Part shown: piece by piece, positions 37,956 to 51,691 of the stretch | Layout: the number at the start of each line of letters is the position of its first letter | How positions within the stretch are numbered: position 1 is the first letter of the stretch | Assembly (NCBI GenBank): GCA_003342815.1 | Contig: PTEX01000150.1 | Span: forward strand, 92,170 to 156,169 | Reading direction: 5' to 3' | Origin: Eudromia elegans | Lineage: Eukaryota; Chordata; Aves; Tinamiformes; Tinamidae | DNA: 64,000 bases | The notes under the pieces: generated by a model | Seen by the model: only the letters and a program-made list of their open reading frames with translations | Told to the model about the DNA's origin: nothing | Databases searched by the model: none | Made by a program: the position numbers and the translations under genes

Positions 37956-39638
37956 TTGATTTTTCTTAGTCTGTAGTTAAAGGCACTTGCACTGAAGCAA
38001 ATAACATTGTGCTTTCCACAAGCTAAAAACATACATAGCTATAGTTACTGTGGCTCAGTTCATCATTGGTAACTTGCTGAACACCAGTAATTGGAATATG
38101 ATTCTGAAATGCATGCCTGAGTGTCTTTTCTGCTCTTTCTCTTTCTTACTATGATTATCACTATATTATTCAGCATTATTTGCAGTAGTTCTGGATAAGA
38201 TTAAAATTGCCTGAGTTTCATCACTTGGTGAGTCAATTTTTATCTCCCACCAGAGTTCCTGTCTTTAACTCAAGTAATGTTCTTTATAAGTGACAATGGC
38301 TTTTAGTGGGGCAGAATGAAATTATATGTTTCAATGAAACTTGAGGTGTCTGTTATACTCTCAGTGCTATGCTGCTTCTTGTATCACCTATGGGGATGGT
38401 AAGATTAAATAGATATAGCGAGCATACTCTGTATAGGCTTTTAGGGGAGAATCATTACAGTAGCCTGCACTTGCCTCCCATCAGTTCACCTACTCTATTT
38501 GCAATCTAATGCATCTCAATCAAGTCGACAATGACTGATTCTTAACAGTTAGATATTCATGTTTGCTGAAGGACATGACTGGGTTGGCAGGTTTCAAATT
38601 GAAGAGAATGACATTGGCAACACTCATTCAGCAACCTTTGGTGAGCAGTGGTAAGGCAGTATGACTCCAGCTGCTGCATGGACAAAGCTGCCTGTCCCTG
38701 CTAGAAAGAGATAGGAATTAAGCCATGAAACTAATGAACAGTAGAGGAGATGGAAGGCAAGGTTATCTTGTCCTTCGCCTATGGAGACAGTTCTGGATTT
38801 TAATTCTCTGCCCTACCTCCTGTGCATCCCAAAATGGCCATCACACAGGTTAAAACAGATTTCTGCAATTACTCTGAATTTTCTGCTTCTCAATGGTTTG
38901 AAATCTCTCTTCTCATGGTCTCCAGGGTTTTTTATACTTTCGTGTTGTCATCGTCTTTTGCTCTGGATTTGTCTCCTCAGAGCTTCCACTGAGAAATGTC
39001 TGATTAATAGTACCTGCTGCAGTAAGATGCTTCAGGAGAAAATGAAATTTCAAGCCAAACCCAAGTACACAGTGAGCTGCAACATTTATATAAGTGATCT
39101 GTTGATTTTGCTATGACCTATATAGCAAAGGGTGTGTATTTTAACAACACAGAAAGGCTCATCAGAAAGGGGGCCAAGATACACTGCCCTGGGAGAGCAC
39201 CTTCCAATTTAAATTATATATGCTTCTGTCTCAATCATTCCTCTCCAACATTCTGCTTGAGATGCAAGTGCTACTGCTGTGCCCCATGCAGCCTCTTTTG
39301 CCATAAAAACTCCCTGACACCAGGAGCACATACAGAGAACTGGGGCTCCTTGTGATTCATGCTGATCTCCTAAAACAAAAAGAAATCAGGAAGAATTCTA
39401 CTGATACTGGTGGGGTTGCAATAGTAGAGAACACACACAAGATCAAAGAAGTCAAAATGTTTCCACATGAGTTTGTTTCTATCTTTTTCCTTTTGTTTGT
39501 TTCTCTAGCTCTTATACATCATTTCCCCATCATAAGGGAGATAATATTCAACTATACAGCATGCTGTAGGTAGAAAACACTCTTGCCAACATGCACAGGC
39601 AATTCTTTGCCTTCTGGAGTTTCCCAAGCATTCCAGAG

Positions 39639-39673
39639 CCCTTTTTTTTTTCCCCCTCTTTTTTTTTTTTTTT
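39639..39673. repeat. homopyrimidine tract
   Basis: 35 nt of pure C/T: T-runs flanking CCCCCTC, ending in a run of 15 T. Low-complexity. Confidence 0.9.
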
Positions 39674-40305
39674 ATCTACCAGCCAGTGTTTGACACAGAA
39701 TCTGGAAATTATTCTGCTGCCAAAAGAATACAAGGGAGGTGGGAGACAATCTGTGGGCTTCTGCTAGAGCAAACACAAAGAACCATTCTCATCTGGTAAA
39801 ACAATAAGATTAGTCCTTTTATCATTAATTTTTTTTTGCTCTCCTTCACTGCTTTGTAAACACCACTTGTATGACTTTGCCTCTTATCGTGTGCAAGCTG
39901 AATCTGCTTTTGTTGAAGGAGTGTCAATCACAAGGGTTTTTCTGCTCATATACTTAGTGATATGACTGATTGAAAAAGAAGACAGGCTTTCATTTGGGTC
40001 TGCAATATGTGACACACTCACTGTTGGAAGCATAAGAGGGGAAGAAAACAAAGGGAACAATTTGGCAAAACATAACCCAAAGTTCACTTGCCTCTGTCAA
40101 GCAGATTAAGATAAAACTGAAGGAGGTCAAAGCTATTAACATTTAGACTAGAGGGTATATAACAAGTTAGCATCTAGTTAGATATTGCCTTTCTAATTGG
40201 AGAGAACCTTTCTTCTAACTTTTTATGTAAATACTAACATTAGCAAAAGCCTGGGCGGTCTCAGCATTGTAAACCCAGTGGCATATTTGACCTACATCTA
40301 GTGGG

Positions 40306-40361
40306 TCAAAGGCTAACATCACCTTTCAAAGGCTAACATCAAGGTTAGCCTTTGAAAGGTG
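40306..40361. repeat. 18-bp perfect inverted repeat with overlapping direct repeat
   Basis: CACCTTTCAAAGGCTAAC (40320-40337) is exactly reverse-complementary to 40344-40361, with a 6-nt loop (ATCAAG). The left arm overlaps a 16-bp direct repeat, TCAAAGGCTAACATCA, present at 40306-40321 and again at 40326-40341. One motif therefore occurs twice direct and once inverted in 56 bp. By rough arithmetic (64,000 positions, about 8 loop sizes, 4 to the power 18) a stem this long is not expected by chance. No transposon-like flanks are visible. The structure fits a template-switch mutation and could extrude as a cruciform. Confidence 0.95.
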
Positions 40362-42400
40362 GTTTGGTTGGGTTTACTAAAACTGACTCAAATCAGTAGC
40401 TTTGTTTTCACATATGGCAGGAATACCTAGTTAATTAGTCTCTAATCTGGATTACCATATTTTCTGCAGATTAATATGTTTAGGTTTGGTATATGGCTAA
40501 CAAAACCATTCATCTTTTACTAGGAGCTAAGCACAAGCAGAGTGGGCTGACGGGTATCCCAATATATCCTGTAGTTCTCAGCATGATCCATTTGCCATCT
40601 ACAGCTTGATTTCTGAACCTCTCTGTTTTCAATGGCATAAACTAGTACAGGTGTTAGGGAAGCATTCACAGGAATAGGGCACAAAATTTAAATTAGAAAT
40701 TCATTTTGGATTTTGTGCAAAAAATGGAACTATTATTTTCTCTAGGACCTTAAAAGAATATTGTGTTCAGTGAGATGATGCACAAAAATACTGATGCAAT
40801 GAACCATCTTGATCCATTTGCAGTCTCTGTCATCTCTATCTAATGTGCTCTTCCACACCATCAAAAGAAGATTTACCTCTAAGACCTGGCCTTAAGACTA
40901 GCACCTTAGAAAAAGTAAAGTACACTACTGTAAGTAAACAATTGACAAAGTGTCACAAACAAGTGAAGTTCCCCATTCAAGCAGTTACAGCCCAGAACTT
41001 TCTGTAAAAACACTTTAAGCACAGAGGGCAGTCTCACAGAGATAAACACTTAAGTGCTTAAGATATCATCACAGCTTTTTTTTATCATCATAGACCTTTT
41101 GCAGTCCCTTGATATCAGGAAGCCACTTGTTAAAATCACACAGTCCTTGTGGAGCACAATGTCACCAAGTACAGCAAGGTTCAGCAAAGCTTTTCACATC
41201 TGATGGTCCAGAAAGTATATGTGGCTGTCTCACATGAAATCAAAGTCTAACTATTGTTGGTCTAATCTCTACTTCTATTACCTGTCCATCTTTCCACTCC
41301 TACTGACACAGCACTAACATTGCCACCACAGCAAGGCCAGTCTGCCAATTTTTATTTTTTTTTTAAATCTTCTTAACACTACTCTGGTCTGCACTGCTAA
41401 ACAGACTGGTGTTAATTTCTAATAGAAGAGATATAAAATTTCAACTTTGTGGCCTTTTCTCTTTAAACAGTGAAAACAAAAATGTAGAGATAAAGGTTTA
41501 CTTCAGACAGATAAGTAGAAATCTGTCATTTTGGACGGATCAGAACAGTTTATATTCAGCTTTTTGAAAGCAGAACAAATGTCAAAGATTGACACATATT
41601 CATGGAACATTTGGCAGCAGTGATTCTGCATTTTTAATCAAAAAAAGTAATTTCACAAATCTCTGTTTTTTGAGTAATGAATTTGTTTGAACATTGGGGA
41701 CATCGAAAAAAACATTTTATTGCTGTTAATTATCATGATAATCTTAAAGCAGAAAAGTCATTTTATGAAAAACAGGGGTTTGATGAGGAAAGCAATATAT
41801 TTTTGACAATATAAATTCTGTTGAAATTCAGTTGAACATTGATCTAATTTGAAATATGGAATCATAACTGCACAAAAAAAATAGGGTTTCAAATTAAAAA
41901 ATGCAGAAGCAGATTATAAGCAACTAACATAAACATACCGTAGATGAACAGAATCATAAATGAGATAGCTGCAGAGCGCTCTAAAAAATCCCCGATGTGA
42001 AACAAACATAAAGAGGAAGCTACTCAAAATGAGGTCATCTTCTCTAACTCAATGCTTGAAGTTAGCTATCATTTCTAACTTCATCCAGTCACAGTTACAC
42101 TGCAGAGCCAATTCCAAGATCCACTGAAATTAGCAGCAACTCCCACTCAGGAGCCAGTTCCCTGGTTCTTAGGGTACATGCTGTACCGCAGCCCGCCTCT
42201 CTGATCCTCTCTGCCATCTGGCAATCCACTGAGCAAGGCATCAGCAAAGTATAAAAAACTGAGACATGGCAAAGCACCATGTCTTCCCTAAAATGTCAGC
42301 TGTCATGGAGCTGTTCAATATATTCCACCTCTAATCCATCTCTCTTATTGGGCATTATTCCATGGGAAGTCATTTCTGTCCTTTTAAATTCTGTTATGCC

Positions 42401-42424
42401 AAAAAAAAAAAAAAAAAAAAAAAA
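42401..42424 (+). repeat. poly(A) run, A24
   Basis: An uninterrupted run of 24 A. No AATAAA hexamer immediately upstream and no recognisable retrocopy, so treated as a simple homopolymer. Confidence 0.95.
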
Positions 42425-43883
42425 GAAAGGCAAAAAAACTTAATCTACAGATCAGTGTGTTCATAAAGATGTACAGAATGGAATAACATGTTATTTTTAT
42501 CACTATTTTCTACAGGCAATCACTAAAAAAAAACCAGTAAAGCTATATCCTTAAGTAAGCATCCATGAAATAAGAAAAAGTAATGCAATGTCAGCATTTC
42601 AATATGAAATAGTATAATTTGGAGTTTTTGTGGCACTAAATTAATATATCCTTGGAATACCATATGCCATAAATGACAAACTCCTTAACACTTTTGGAAT
42701 ATTGTATTGTGTTATTTTATCTTTATAGATAAAAAGAAAATTATTAAGGAAATTGTCTAAAAAACCAGCGGTAGCTTAGATAAAAATGATCATGATTTGC
42801 CTCTGTTTGCTATATGTAATCAGAATTAAGTCTAGACCAATAACATGTATACTTGATGGATTAGAAGAGCCAATTTTGCAAAGCTGAAAACAATTATGAG
42901 CTAAATCAGCTGGGAGAAAGAAATTAGACAGGAAATGTGGATAATAATTGGGAAGTGTTCAAAATTCTTTTACCAAAGATTAAAAAAAAAAGGAAGCTGG
43001 ACTAGCCTAAATTTTGACTTGGACAGAAGAGAAAACAGCTATATAAATCAAAATGATTATGCAAAAAAGGCAATTACTAGAATGCATGAATTTTAAACAG
43101 AAGATAAGAACTATAAAAAAAAAACTGATAGGGACAGAAGGAAGAAGTTTTGTTCATCAGTTTTAAGGATAACCAGATAGATTTTTATTTTCTAAAAGCA
43201 AAAGCTATGGTAAGAATTCTTCTGACCTATTACTACACAAGAGTGTAGTCATGTCAATTACATATGCAAAAAGCAGTATATTCCATTAATGTATTTGATC
43301 TCTACTTGAAGAAAAATAAGATAAAATCAGTTCTGTCCTAAGATCATAACAAAATGTTGTCTCTTCCAGCAACAATTCAAAAGAATGTTAAATAACAAAT
43401 TAAATCAACTGGTTTGGATAATTTGCAGCTAGGAGCTTTAAAGAGCTTGCTGAAGACATTTCAAACCACTAATATTAGCTTTTAATAATGAGAACACTGG
43501 AAGAAAGAAAAAAAAAACCAAAAGACAACATTACCCAGGGTTTTGTTTTGTTTTACGATATATGATTAGTTCAAGCTTACATCCATTTCATATCTGCACA
43601 GATCAGGATTAAATAATGTAAAAGCTTATGGAGGATTCACTTAGCAAAGAACTAAAGACGTGTGATACAATCAGTGCTGAACAGAAATGGTTGAACTGAA
43701 ACTAGAACTTGTTGTGAGCATTTCCAAAAAAAATCGGAGCTCTGTCCCTAAGAGGTAAAGAAAGGCAAATGTGTCCATGCACATTTAAAAGAAAATAAGG
43801 CAGACAACCATAATCCTAAAGATCCTAAAGACAAAAGTAAAAAAACTACACTGGCAAAAAATGTTCTGCGATTACACCAGTCC

Positions 43884-43907
43884 ATACAAATGTGAATACA
43901 AATGTGA
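43884..43907. repeat. 12-bp tandem duplication
   Basis: ATACAAATGTGA occurs at 43884-43895 and 43896-43907 with no mismatch. Confidence 0.9.
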
Positions 43908-46900
43908 ATAATCCTCCATGCAGAACAGAGCACATTGGAAAAGAGAATCCTACTTCTTTTGCAGCAACACTTTTTCAATTCCATGAAATTGGCAGGGTGT
44001 CTTTTTGTAACCCAGTTCTTAATTTCAAATGTCCTTTTTTCATCCTGATATTTAAGCAAGGTTTACATGATATAGAAGGAGGAGATAAAGGCTTTAGTTA
44101 ACCCAGTACTCAGGTCACTGAGGAATGTTCAGCACAGAAAGTGTTTCTACACTAACACGATCTCGAAAGGCTAGACTAATTCCTAACCAGGTAGCCCAGT
44201 TAATAACTGGGACAACTTGCTAACTGGTTAGGGTTAACTATATATAACAGTGCCATTGATTTATGACTGTCCAGTTCACAGGTTATTTAGATTGTTCAAT
44301 TTAGCACTTTTTCCCAGCTTTCAGCTGAACATTTTGAATCAAGTGTTCAATGGATTGATCAATACTAAGTACAATAGGTCTCTGTACCTTTCCATAAACA
44401 AAGTTGATTTTTATAGCCTTGGCTTATTTTAAACCTTTAACACTTTAAACCATTCAGCAGCACTCCTGCCACGTAACCGTGGGCTTTTCTTCATTTTCCT
44501 TAATTCATATCAGATTGTGGCTCAGTAACACACAGAGCAGCAAAATCTACAGTTCAGCTGTAGGACTGGACTTTGCAGATGCCCGTGTGCAACACTGCAT
44601 ACAGGCAAATAATTCCCTTGATCTCATCAAAACTGTTCACATATATAACTGTGATTAAGTGAATTTGATGTTAAGGAAGGAGAGACATTTTAAACAGTGA
44701 ATTCTGTGGTCAGTGAGGGTGTCCCTAGGGCTCAGAGGCAGCAGGGAGAGTGAGGTCTCCTTTGCCCAGTGTGGTTCCTGTGGCTTGCACAATTTTGCAT
44801 GCTCTTTCCATGGAAAGGCTGAAATTGCAAAGACAGTCCCTTAAAAAATCTGAAGAACAAAAGCCTTAAAGCAGGTTTGAGGAAGGCCTCTGTTCTCTTG
44901 GCTGTGTGGAGTACAGATGGCAGAGCTAGAAAAGACCAACTTTTCTACTCTGAAATTCATGTTACCCTAATACAGAGGCCAAAAGGGAAAGGGGTGCCTG
45001 TGTCTTCTTCCTCAGGACCATGCTGCTGCACTCGCATTCACATGCACACACCCATCGTGTTGTTCTCGAGCAAGTGTTCCTGGTTTGGCTTGGGATTTCT
45101 CTAAAATGGAAAGAATCTGTCTGAATAAACAACCCCTCAGTTGTGTGAGAAGCTGATAGGGATAATTGATGCCATCAACACATGGAAGATTTTACTGCCT
45201 TGTCCTGAGGTAAAAGGCGGATCTTCCTTAAGCACGTAAATAACTACAAATGTTTTTAGCTCAGTGTTGATGTAAAATAATAATAAAAATAACCAGTTCA
45301 TATTCCTTCAAAACCGATGTGAAGGGAAGGGGTAGCTCTTTGAGCCATCACCACAGTTCTGCTTTTATCTCACACGTGAAAGGGCAAGGAAATGTGAAGC
45401 AAGTTAAATGATTACCACAGGCTGGGATATTTTAATATCTTTTAAGTTTAGTGTCACAGACTACACACAGTTATGCACATTTAACACAGCTTTAAATAGT
45501 ATACATAAATGCATGTTATTGAACAGTGACAGCAGAATCTGGATGGTACTTTTTCTTTTTAAAAATATCCTCTTCTGTGTAGCTTTTCTAACTTGAAAAA
45601 GTGCCGTATTCAGCGTTCTGAACCATAGGTCTTGAGCACCTTGGTAGAACTATAGCCAAATAAAAAGAACTATAGCTTCCACATTTTAGCCATCAGATCC
45701 AACAACTGGTATATTTTAACCCACTGAAAACAAGCCAGAGATTTTCCTTATGAAGCTATCCTCATAAAACAGTATATTTTTATGAGAAGCTTCTCTGAGA
45801 CAATGGTGCTGTTAATAGCAGAACTGTGTGTGTCTGTAAGAAGATTTTACCTGAAACGTTATTCAGTAAACAAGAAGAACCATAAAAATGTATTACAGGC
45901 TATTATTTGAGCAATCCCTCCAAGTTATTTTTGTATCACCATTTTCTTCTTTTGCAAACATGCAGCAAATTTTTAGAGTCAGAAGACAGACAATCCAGAA
46001 ATAGGTTATCATCATGAGGGAAGAAGACTGTTTTGTGAATGACGTGGAAGCCCACACAATGGATTCCAAAGACCCAGGTGAGATCCAGTTTAGGTCTTCA
46101 CATATTGCAGAACTGCACAGCTGATTCACATCTCCACAAATCTGCAGTCCATCATCAGTCTTCTAATGATGAGTTATGTCAACATTACTGTGTCACAAAA
46201 AAAGAGATTAGTTGACCCCAGAGCCATTTACCTTTCACAGTGTCCCTCCCTTAACATCCACTCCCTTGAAATGCTAGGGTTAGGATGCTGCTTCTGCTAA
46301 GCTTACATAGGTGCTGTATTTTACAGTATTTGGCACCTTTAGAGATCAAATAAACCATGATTCTGGTGTTAATGATGGTGATGATGATGTGTATGCTGGC
46401 TTTCAGTCTGAATTAAGGGTTGTTAAGTTGTCAGTGAAAGAGTAATAATAGATGGAAAAAAGAAATCTCCATACTGACTGACTTGAATAACCCTCATAAA
46501 AAATCTCTATAAGTTCACCATGCTTTTGTTAACCAGTTCATAGGCAAAGATGATGTATAATTAAAGCAATTCATATTTTAGATACGTTTTCGACAGAGGA
46601 TTTGACTAAAAATAATCTGTGTTTCACTGTGGAGCTTGAATTGAGCTTTTAAATCAAAACCTCTGTAAGACACTATCATAAGTGAGTCTTTCAGATTGTT
46701 TTAAGGAGAGCTGCAAATGAAAACTATTTATGGTCAATTTGTACAATTGGAAAATCTTGCTCTTGATCAAAATTAGAACAAATTATAATGTTTATGGTTA
46801 AAAAAATCTGAAGAAAAGGTTCTTTGGAAGTATTTGAACAAAACAGCTTCAGACTCCCAACTTTATTAGCCAGCCTGTGTCCAGAAAGTTATTCTGAACT

Positions 46901-47677
46901 TCTGCTATTGTGCTCTGCGGAGAACTCTTTGTTATTAATGCCCCACTGACAAAAAGTTACGGTCCTGCAATATCTGAAATCTATTGACATCTGTTATAAA
47001 TTTCCCCATTCTTCACTGGAATGAAAGACTCAGAGCTACACTTAAAGGAACTGAATTCCACAGTCAGGCAGCTTAACTTGCCAATTCCTTGATCCATAAA
47101 ACATAGCCTATACACGTGGACTGTATTATCAGCGTTTCAAAGGTGAATAAGGCAGGGTAGCCTTGTGAATAAGAAATGTAGGATGCAACCATAACCTGCA
47201 AAGCTTTTTCTAAATGAATACTAAGTCTTAAAATTAAACCAACACTGTTCCAAATGCTCTCAGTTAAATACAAAATTACTCATATTCAGGCATAGGAAAA
47301 GACAGTTCTGCTGAAACTTAGCCAGACAGCCAGATCTCTCCTCTAGCAGAAGTGATAGTTTATGAAATAAATTGAAACATTAGCACTTATATCAAGACAA
47401 AAGAGACCAGGACAAAAGCATGTTTTTAGTTCATAGCAGCTTTATCCAGAAAATGTAAGTCTGAAGAGACTCAATTATATTTCCTTGCTGGAAAGCTGAG
47501 AGACCACAAAAATTTACTTTATAGTTGCATTTTCTGGAAAACGAAGAACATTCCCAATGAAAAAATATCAGAGAAAAAAAAGATCAAGAAAGCTTTGGTG
47601 AGAAAAATCAATAGCAAATCAGAATTGCTTTAAGATTAAGAATTTTGAAGATACATATTGTTTTATTGTTTTATGCA

Positions 47678-47704
47678 TAATGTTCATAACGTTAATGAAC
47701 ATTA
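47678..47704. repeat. 10-bp perfect inverted repeat, 7-nt loop
   Basis: TAATGTTCAT (47678-47687) pairs exactly with ATGAACATTA (47695-47704). The spacer contains the palindrome AACGTT. Roughly one stem of this size per window could arise by chance. Confidence 0.8.
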
Positions 47705-50178
47705 AATGGTTCAAGAAGCAAAGTTATTGCTATAAAGACTGCACCTGATGGTAAGCAATTCTAGAATCTCTGCAGAGCATTAGGATATACCAGAGCCACA
47801 AACTTGCTGAACCCAGATCATCCCTTTACTAAGAAAGCAGTTGTTTTGAGAAGTGTATAGCAAATGAACCAATTCAGTATCTGGTAAGAATATCTTGACC
47901 CGTAGTTCCCACATGCCTTGCCTTCCAAAATGGAAACGTTACCATTTTGTGTTTGCATTGCAGAGAGCTTAGGAATGTTAATGACGGTTACTGCCCACAT
48001 TTCTCTCCCTGGCAAGGTTTCCAAATGCGGACATGCATGCACACTAATCTAGCCTCTGTCTTTCTGCAGGGGGCTGCTTAGAGAAATACATGATGGTAGC
48101 GTTCCTACTATGTTGTTTAGGAAATAGGGAACAGATGGAGAAAATTGAATTCCCAGGGCCTATGGCTGCTAGGGGATTCCCCCATGCCACTTAAGTCTTT
48201 GAAAAAAGGCAAGAAAGTTTCCTAAAGCACGGAAAGCAAAATTTACTCCCTAGAAACTTTTCCATTTATTTAAAAGACTCTTCCAGCAGAGAAAATATTT
48301 CTCCGTGGCAGTTATAATAACTGCCCCAGATCTGTGGAGAGATCCCATGGTGCGCTCCATGGTTGTCCTGCCAATTTCCTTTTTAGCTAAACCACAAAAT
48401 GATGAGATGCCAGCCATGGGAGAACATAACATTTTGACGTTCAGCACTTACGTGTGCAGAATAATAACTGGTCCCTTTATTGATTAATTGCTCCTTTTTA
48501 TGCTCATAGGGAAAGGGTTGGGTTATAGATTTGTCCCGAATGGACAGGTAAGCAGAGCTCAGAACTTAAAAAGCCCTCAAGCCGCAGAGGTGTTCAGCTG
48601 CTGTTTGACTGCATGATTCTGTAGCACAGTAGAAGTTAATTGTTTGTTGTTAACTGCATAATCAGAAACACACAGACAATGTTTCTTTATAGAAAACAAA
48701 CTTATTCTGACAGTGATAAATGCAGTTGTTATTCATGACAGGCCACAACTGACTTCAAACCATTCCCTGGGAGAACCCTTGGAAGCTGGTGGGACATGAT
48801 GGGACAGCCTAAGGGTCAGGAGCATCCAGAACTCGGTGACGTGTGGCTGTCCTGAGGCGGATGGTGTGAGATCTATAGATGCAGCAGTCAGCTCCAGCCA
48901 GTCTTCTGCCAGGCAAGGCTGCTCTATTTTTCACTGTGAGCAGCTGGAAATGCAAAAGATGAGGATGCAACCTGGAAGGGGCCTGAAGACAAGGTAACAG
49001 GCACTAAAACTTCTCTTCAAAGTCTATCTACTGTGATAGGCCCTGCTTCCCTTCTCTCCTTTGCTCTCTACTTTCCAGGGGATCACTAAACGAACAAATG
49101 AAGACAATTTTTAAACTGTGATTTGGGCCATGGTACAAAAGACAAAAAAAAGGAACCAAAGAAATGTTGAGGCCCCTTGGCTAACAGAGCACTTAGCTGT
49201 TCTTTTGTTGACATAGCTTAAAAGAGTAAAAAATGTTTGTATTTATTTTAGGAAAACATCAAAGCACCATCCTCCCAATCCTGACTGTGGCCTCTAGGTA
49301 CTTCAGTGATTACTACAATAACAGCTGCGTTTTTGATCTGCCTGAGCCAATAATGCTGAATTTACTCCCAGAATTAGAAGTCTAACTTCTCAAATCTTTG
49401 CTGCTTATCCTATCCAGCCATAGACTGAAAAAAGTCTCCTCCCTGAACCTGAAGTCTTCAATTTAAGTCATGCAAAGATTCATTTCATTGCAAGTTCCTG
49501 GTCCCAATAAAGAGCTGGAAGCGGGTGGCAGTTGCACTTAGGATTGTTTGGTTGTTTCTTCATAAATATTGCACAGGAGGAGGAGAATAAACCAGCACGT
49601 AAATTTAATCTCTCCCCTCTCTTCTTTCCGGCAGCAGTTCATGCTTTTCAACCCTTAAGAGCGGTTGAGGCCGGCCGTGGATTACCTCAAAGTTGGGCAC
49701 AGTGAGCTACATTGGACTGAGGCTACAAGCTGGAGTCAGGGCACCTCAGGGACTCCCTCCGTTTTCAGTCAGAAAAGCCTCACCCTTGGTCTTGAGCAGG
49801 TCTTGCCTGCCCTTACACATACTTGGCAGTAAAACCAGCAATAGGTCTTTTTTTACTAAAAAAAGCCAGCATGAATCTTAGTTTGAGGGCATAATGTCCT
49901 CCCGCCAGAAGCAAGGAAGGGCTGACACACATATCGCAGACATGGGCAGCATTTCACATCATTATTCACACACCCGCTGCTCTGTGCAAACACGGCATGC
50001 ATCCAAGCCCATGGGGCAAACAGCCCCCCAGGATGAAGCAGGAGGGCCACTGCCCAAGAGCCAGCGTTCTCACGGAGAATTTAGGCAAACACAGACAGGC
50101 AAACATTTCATGAAAGGAGACACACAGCATTTAACCTTATGGCCGTTTCTGTGCATGGAGAATATTTATCAGTCCAGC

Positions 50179-50276
50179 CCTTATCGGGCGCACCCGGCAC
50201 AGGCTTCTCCTGCACCAGCGGGACAACGTGGTCCAGCGCCAGCAGAGAGGAGCCGCAGGGGCACAGGGAGAGGTGA
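50179..50276. other. small CpG-rich patch
   Basis: Seven CpG dinucleotides fall within about 72 bp (50184-50255), together with locally high G+C, in a window where CpG is rare. The patch is too short to be called a CpG island. It may be a weak regulatory element, a remnant of a GC-rich repeat, or chance. Confidence 0.4.
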
Positions 50277-51656
50277 CAGATGGTGAGAGGAGTTTGGCTC
50301 CATCTCTCATGCACTAACCCAGGGCATGAGAAATTAAAGTGCACCGCAAAACGGCACATGAAAAAAGGAGGAGTTTAAATTATCTCTGCCTTGCACAAAC
50401 AAGGAGAGAGGGGAGAGACACACTGTGCCTCTCTCAGGTCTCATTCCTCCCTTGAATACTTCCTGGGGCAATGCAGTTATGTGCTTGCCTGATAGCTCTG
50501 TCTAGCTCCAGGTAAGCAGCCATTAGTTCTTAGGAAGCTCTCCAGGAATGATACCAAAAGCGGGTAAAATTATTCAGTCATTAGAATTTTATGTATGTAT
50601 AAATATATTATACACACACATATGTCCCTATGCATACTCACATATACGTGCAGCTTCATAAAAATTCATAGACCTAATGCCACTTTCTGTAGGGGGTAGA
50701 ATAGAAGGAAAGAGGGGGGAGTACAAATTTAATAAGCTCAGATGTAATTGCCATGAGTAAATGTTAATGCATAGGGATGAACATTCCTTTTTTTACTCTA
50801 TACATATTAATAGACTCTCTCGTTTAGAAAGAATGACATCAGACATTGATAAATTTGACAGAAGTGAAAGGAAAAAATGGTAGCACTATTAGGAGCACTC
50901 CTGAGGTGGTATGGAGAAGTGTCTTTGATACATCAGCCTTCAGTCTCTGAGCACATTCGTATTAACTCACGTGTATACCTAGAATTCAAATGAGCTTCTT
51001 TAGATACTGACTTTTAGCAGCGGTCCCACCAGATGCGCTGGAATCAAACTCATAGTTTCAGAGTGTGGTACAGTATAATTTGCTCCGTACAGTTTGTGCC
51101 TCCTGACTCTCTCAGCAGATTAGAGAAAGAGGCAGCGTATAGCAGATCGTTAAAGAGCCACAAGGCTGAAGGGTAAAAAAAAAAAATCTTTAGCTGAACA
51201 CACTGCTCAGAGAGCAGACATCCTCCTATGTGAAGAGCTCCGTGCAGGGCTGTGTATTTAATAGTGCTAGAAACAGAGGGAGGACAAATTGCTTGAAATG
51301 GATTCACTTAAACCATTGATGTCTGAGTACCTCTGTGATGTCTGGCTGCTGGTGCGCTGCCACAGTGTGGATGCTCTTTACAACCACCTAGAGAAGCCAC
51401 TGTGCAAACATTTCCCATACCAGGGAGGTGGGTGTTGGGTTGGAGACATTAGCACTCAAACCACCTCTGAGTCTTCCAGCATACCCTGCACATGTAGCAC
51501 AGGACCTGGGATTCACAGCAAGCCTAGAAATAAATAAAAGGCTGGAGTCGTGCATCTTTTCCTCATTAGCCCATTGCTTTTAAGAACTAGATGTGGGGGA
51601 GGTTGGATTTTCAAGATGCGGGTTAATATTACTGACACACATTTCTGAGCAGCTTC

Positions 51657-51691
51657 AAAAGAAAGGAAAAAAAAAAGAAGAAAGAAAAAAA
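51657..51691. repeat. A-rich polypurine tract
   Basis: 35 nt of uninterrupted A/G, continuing after a single T into another purine run to about 51704. The Phe/Leu-rich minus-strand frame over it is an artefact. Confidence 0.9.

Larger units (their letters stand above)
37580..40305. other. non-coding DNA, no gene recognised
   Basis: No exon or mobile element supported. Contains two low-complexity tracts listed separately. The frame at 38781-39116 (about 111 codons) has no recognisable domain. Confidence 0.5.
40362..47677. other. AT-rich non-coding DNA, no gene recognised
   Basis: No exon, RNA gene or mobile element supported over about 7 kb. Contains the A24 run and a 12-bp tandem duplication listed separately, and a small GAT-type repeat near 46370-46390. 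Confidence 0.55.

Noticed and set aside
49894..50286. Plus-strand open frame of 130 codons in a GC-richer patch
   Set aside because: The Pro/Ala/Arg-rich C-terminus and absence of motifs are typical of chance frames in GC-rich DNA, and a competing minus-strand frame overlaps it.
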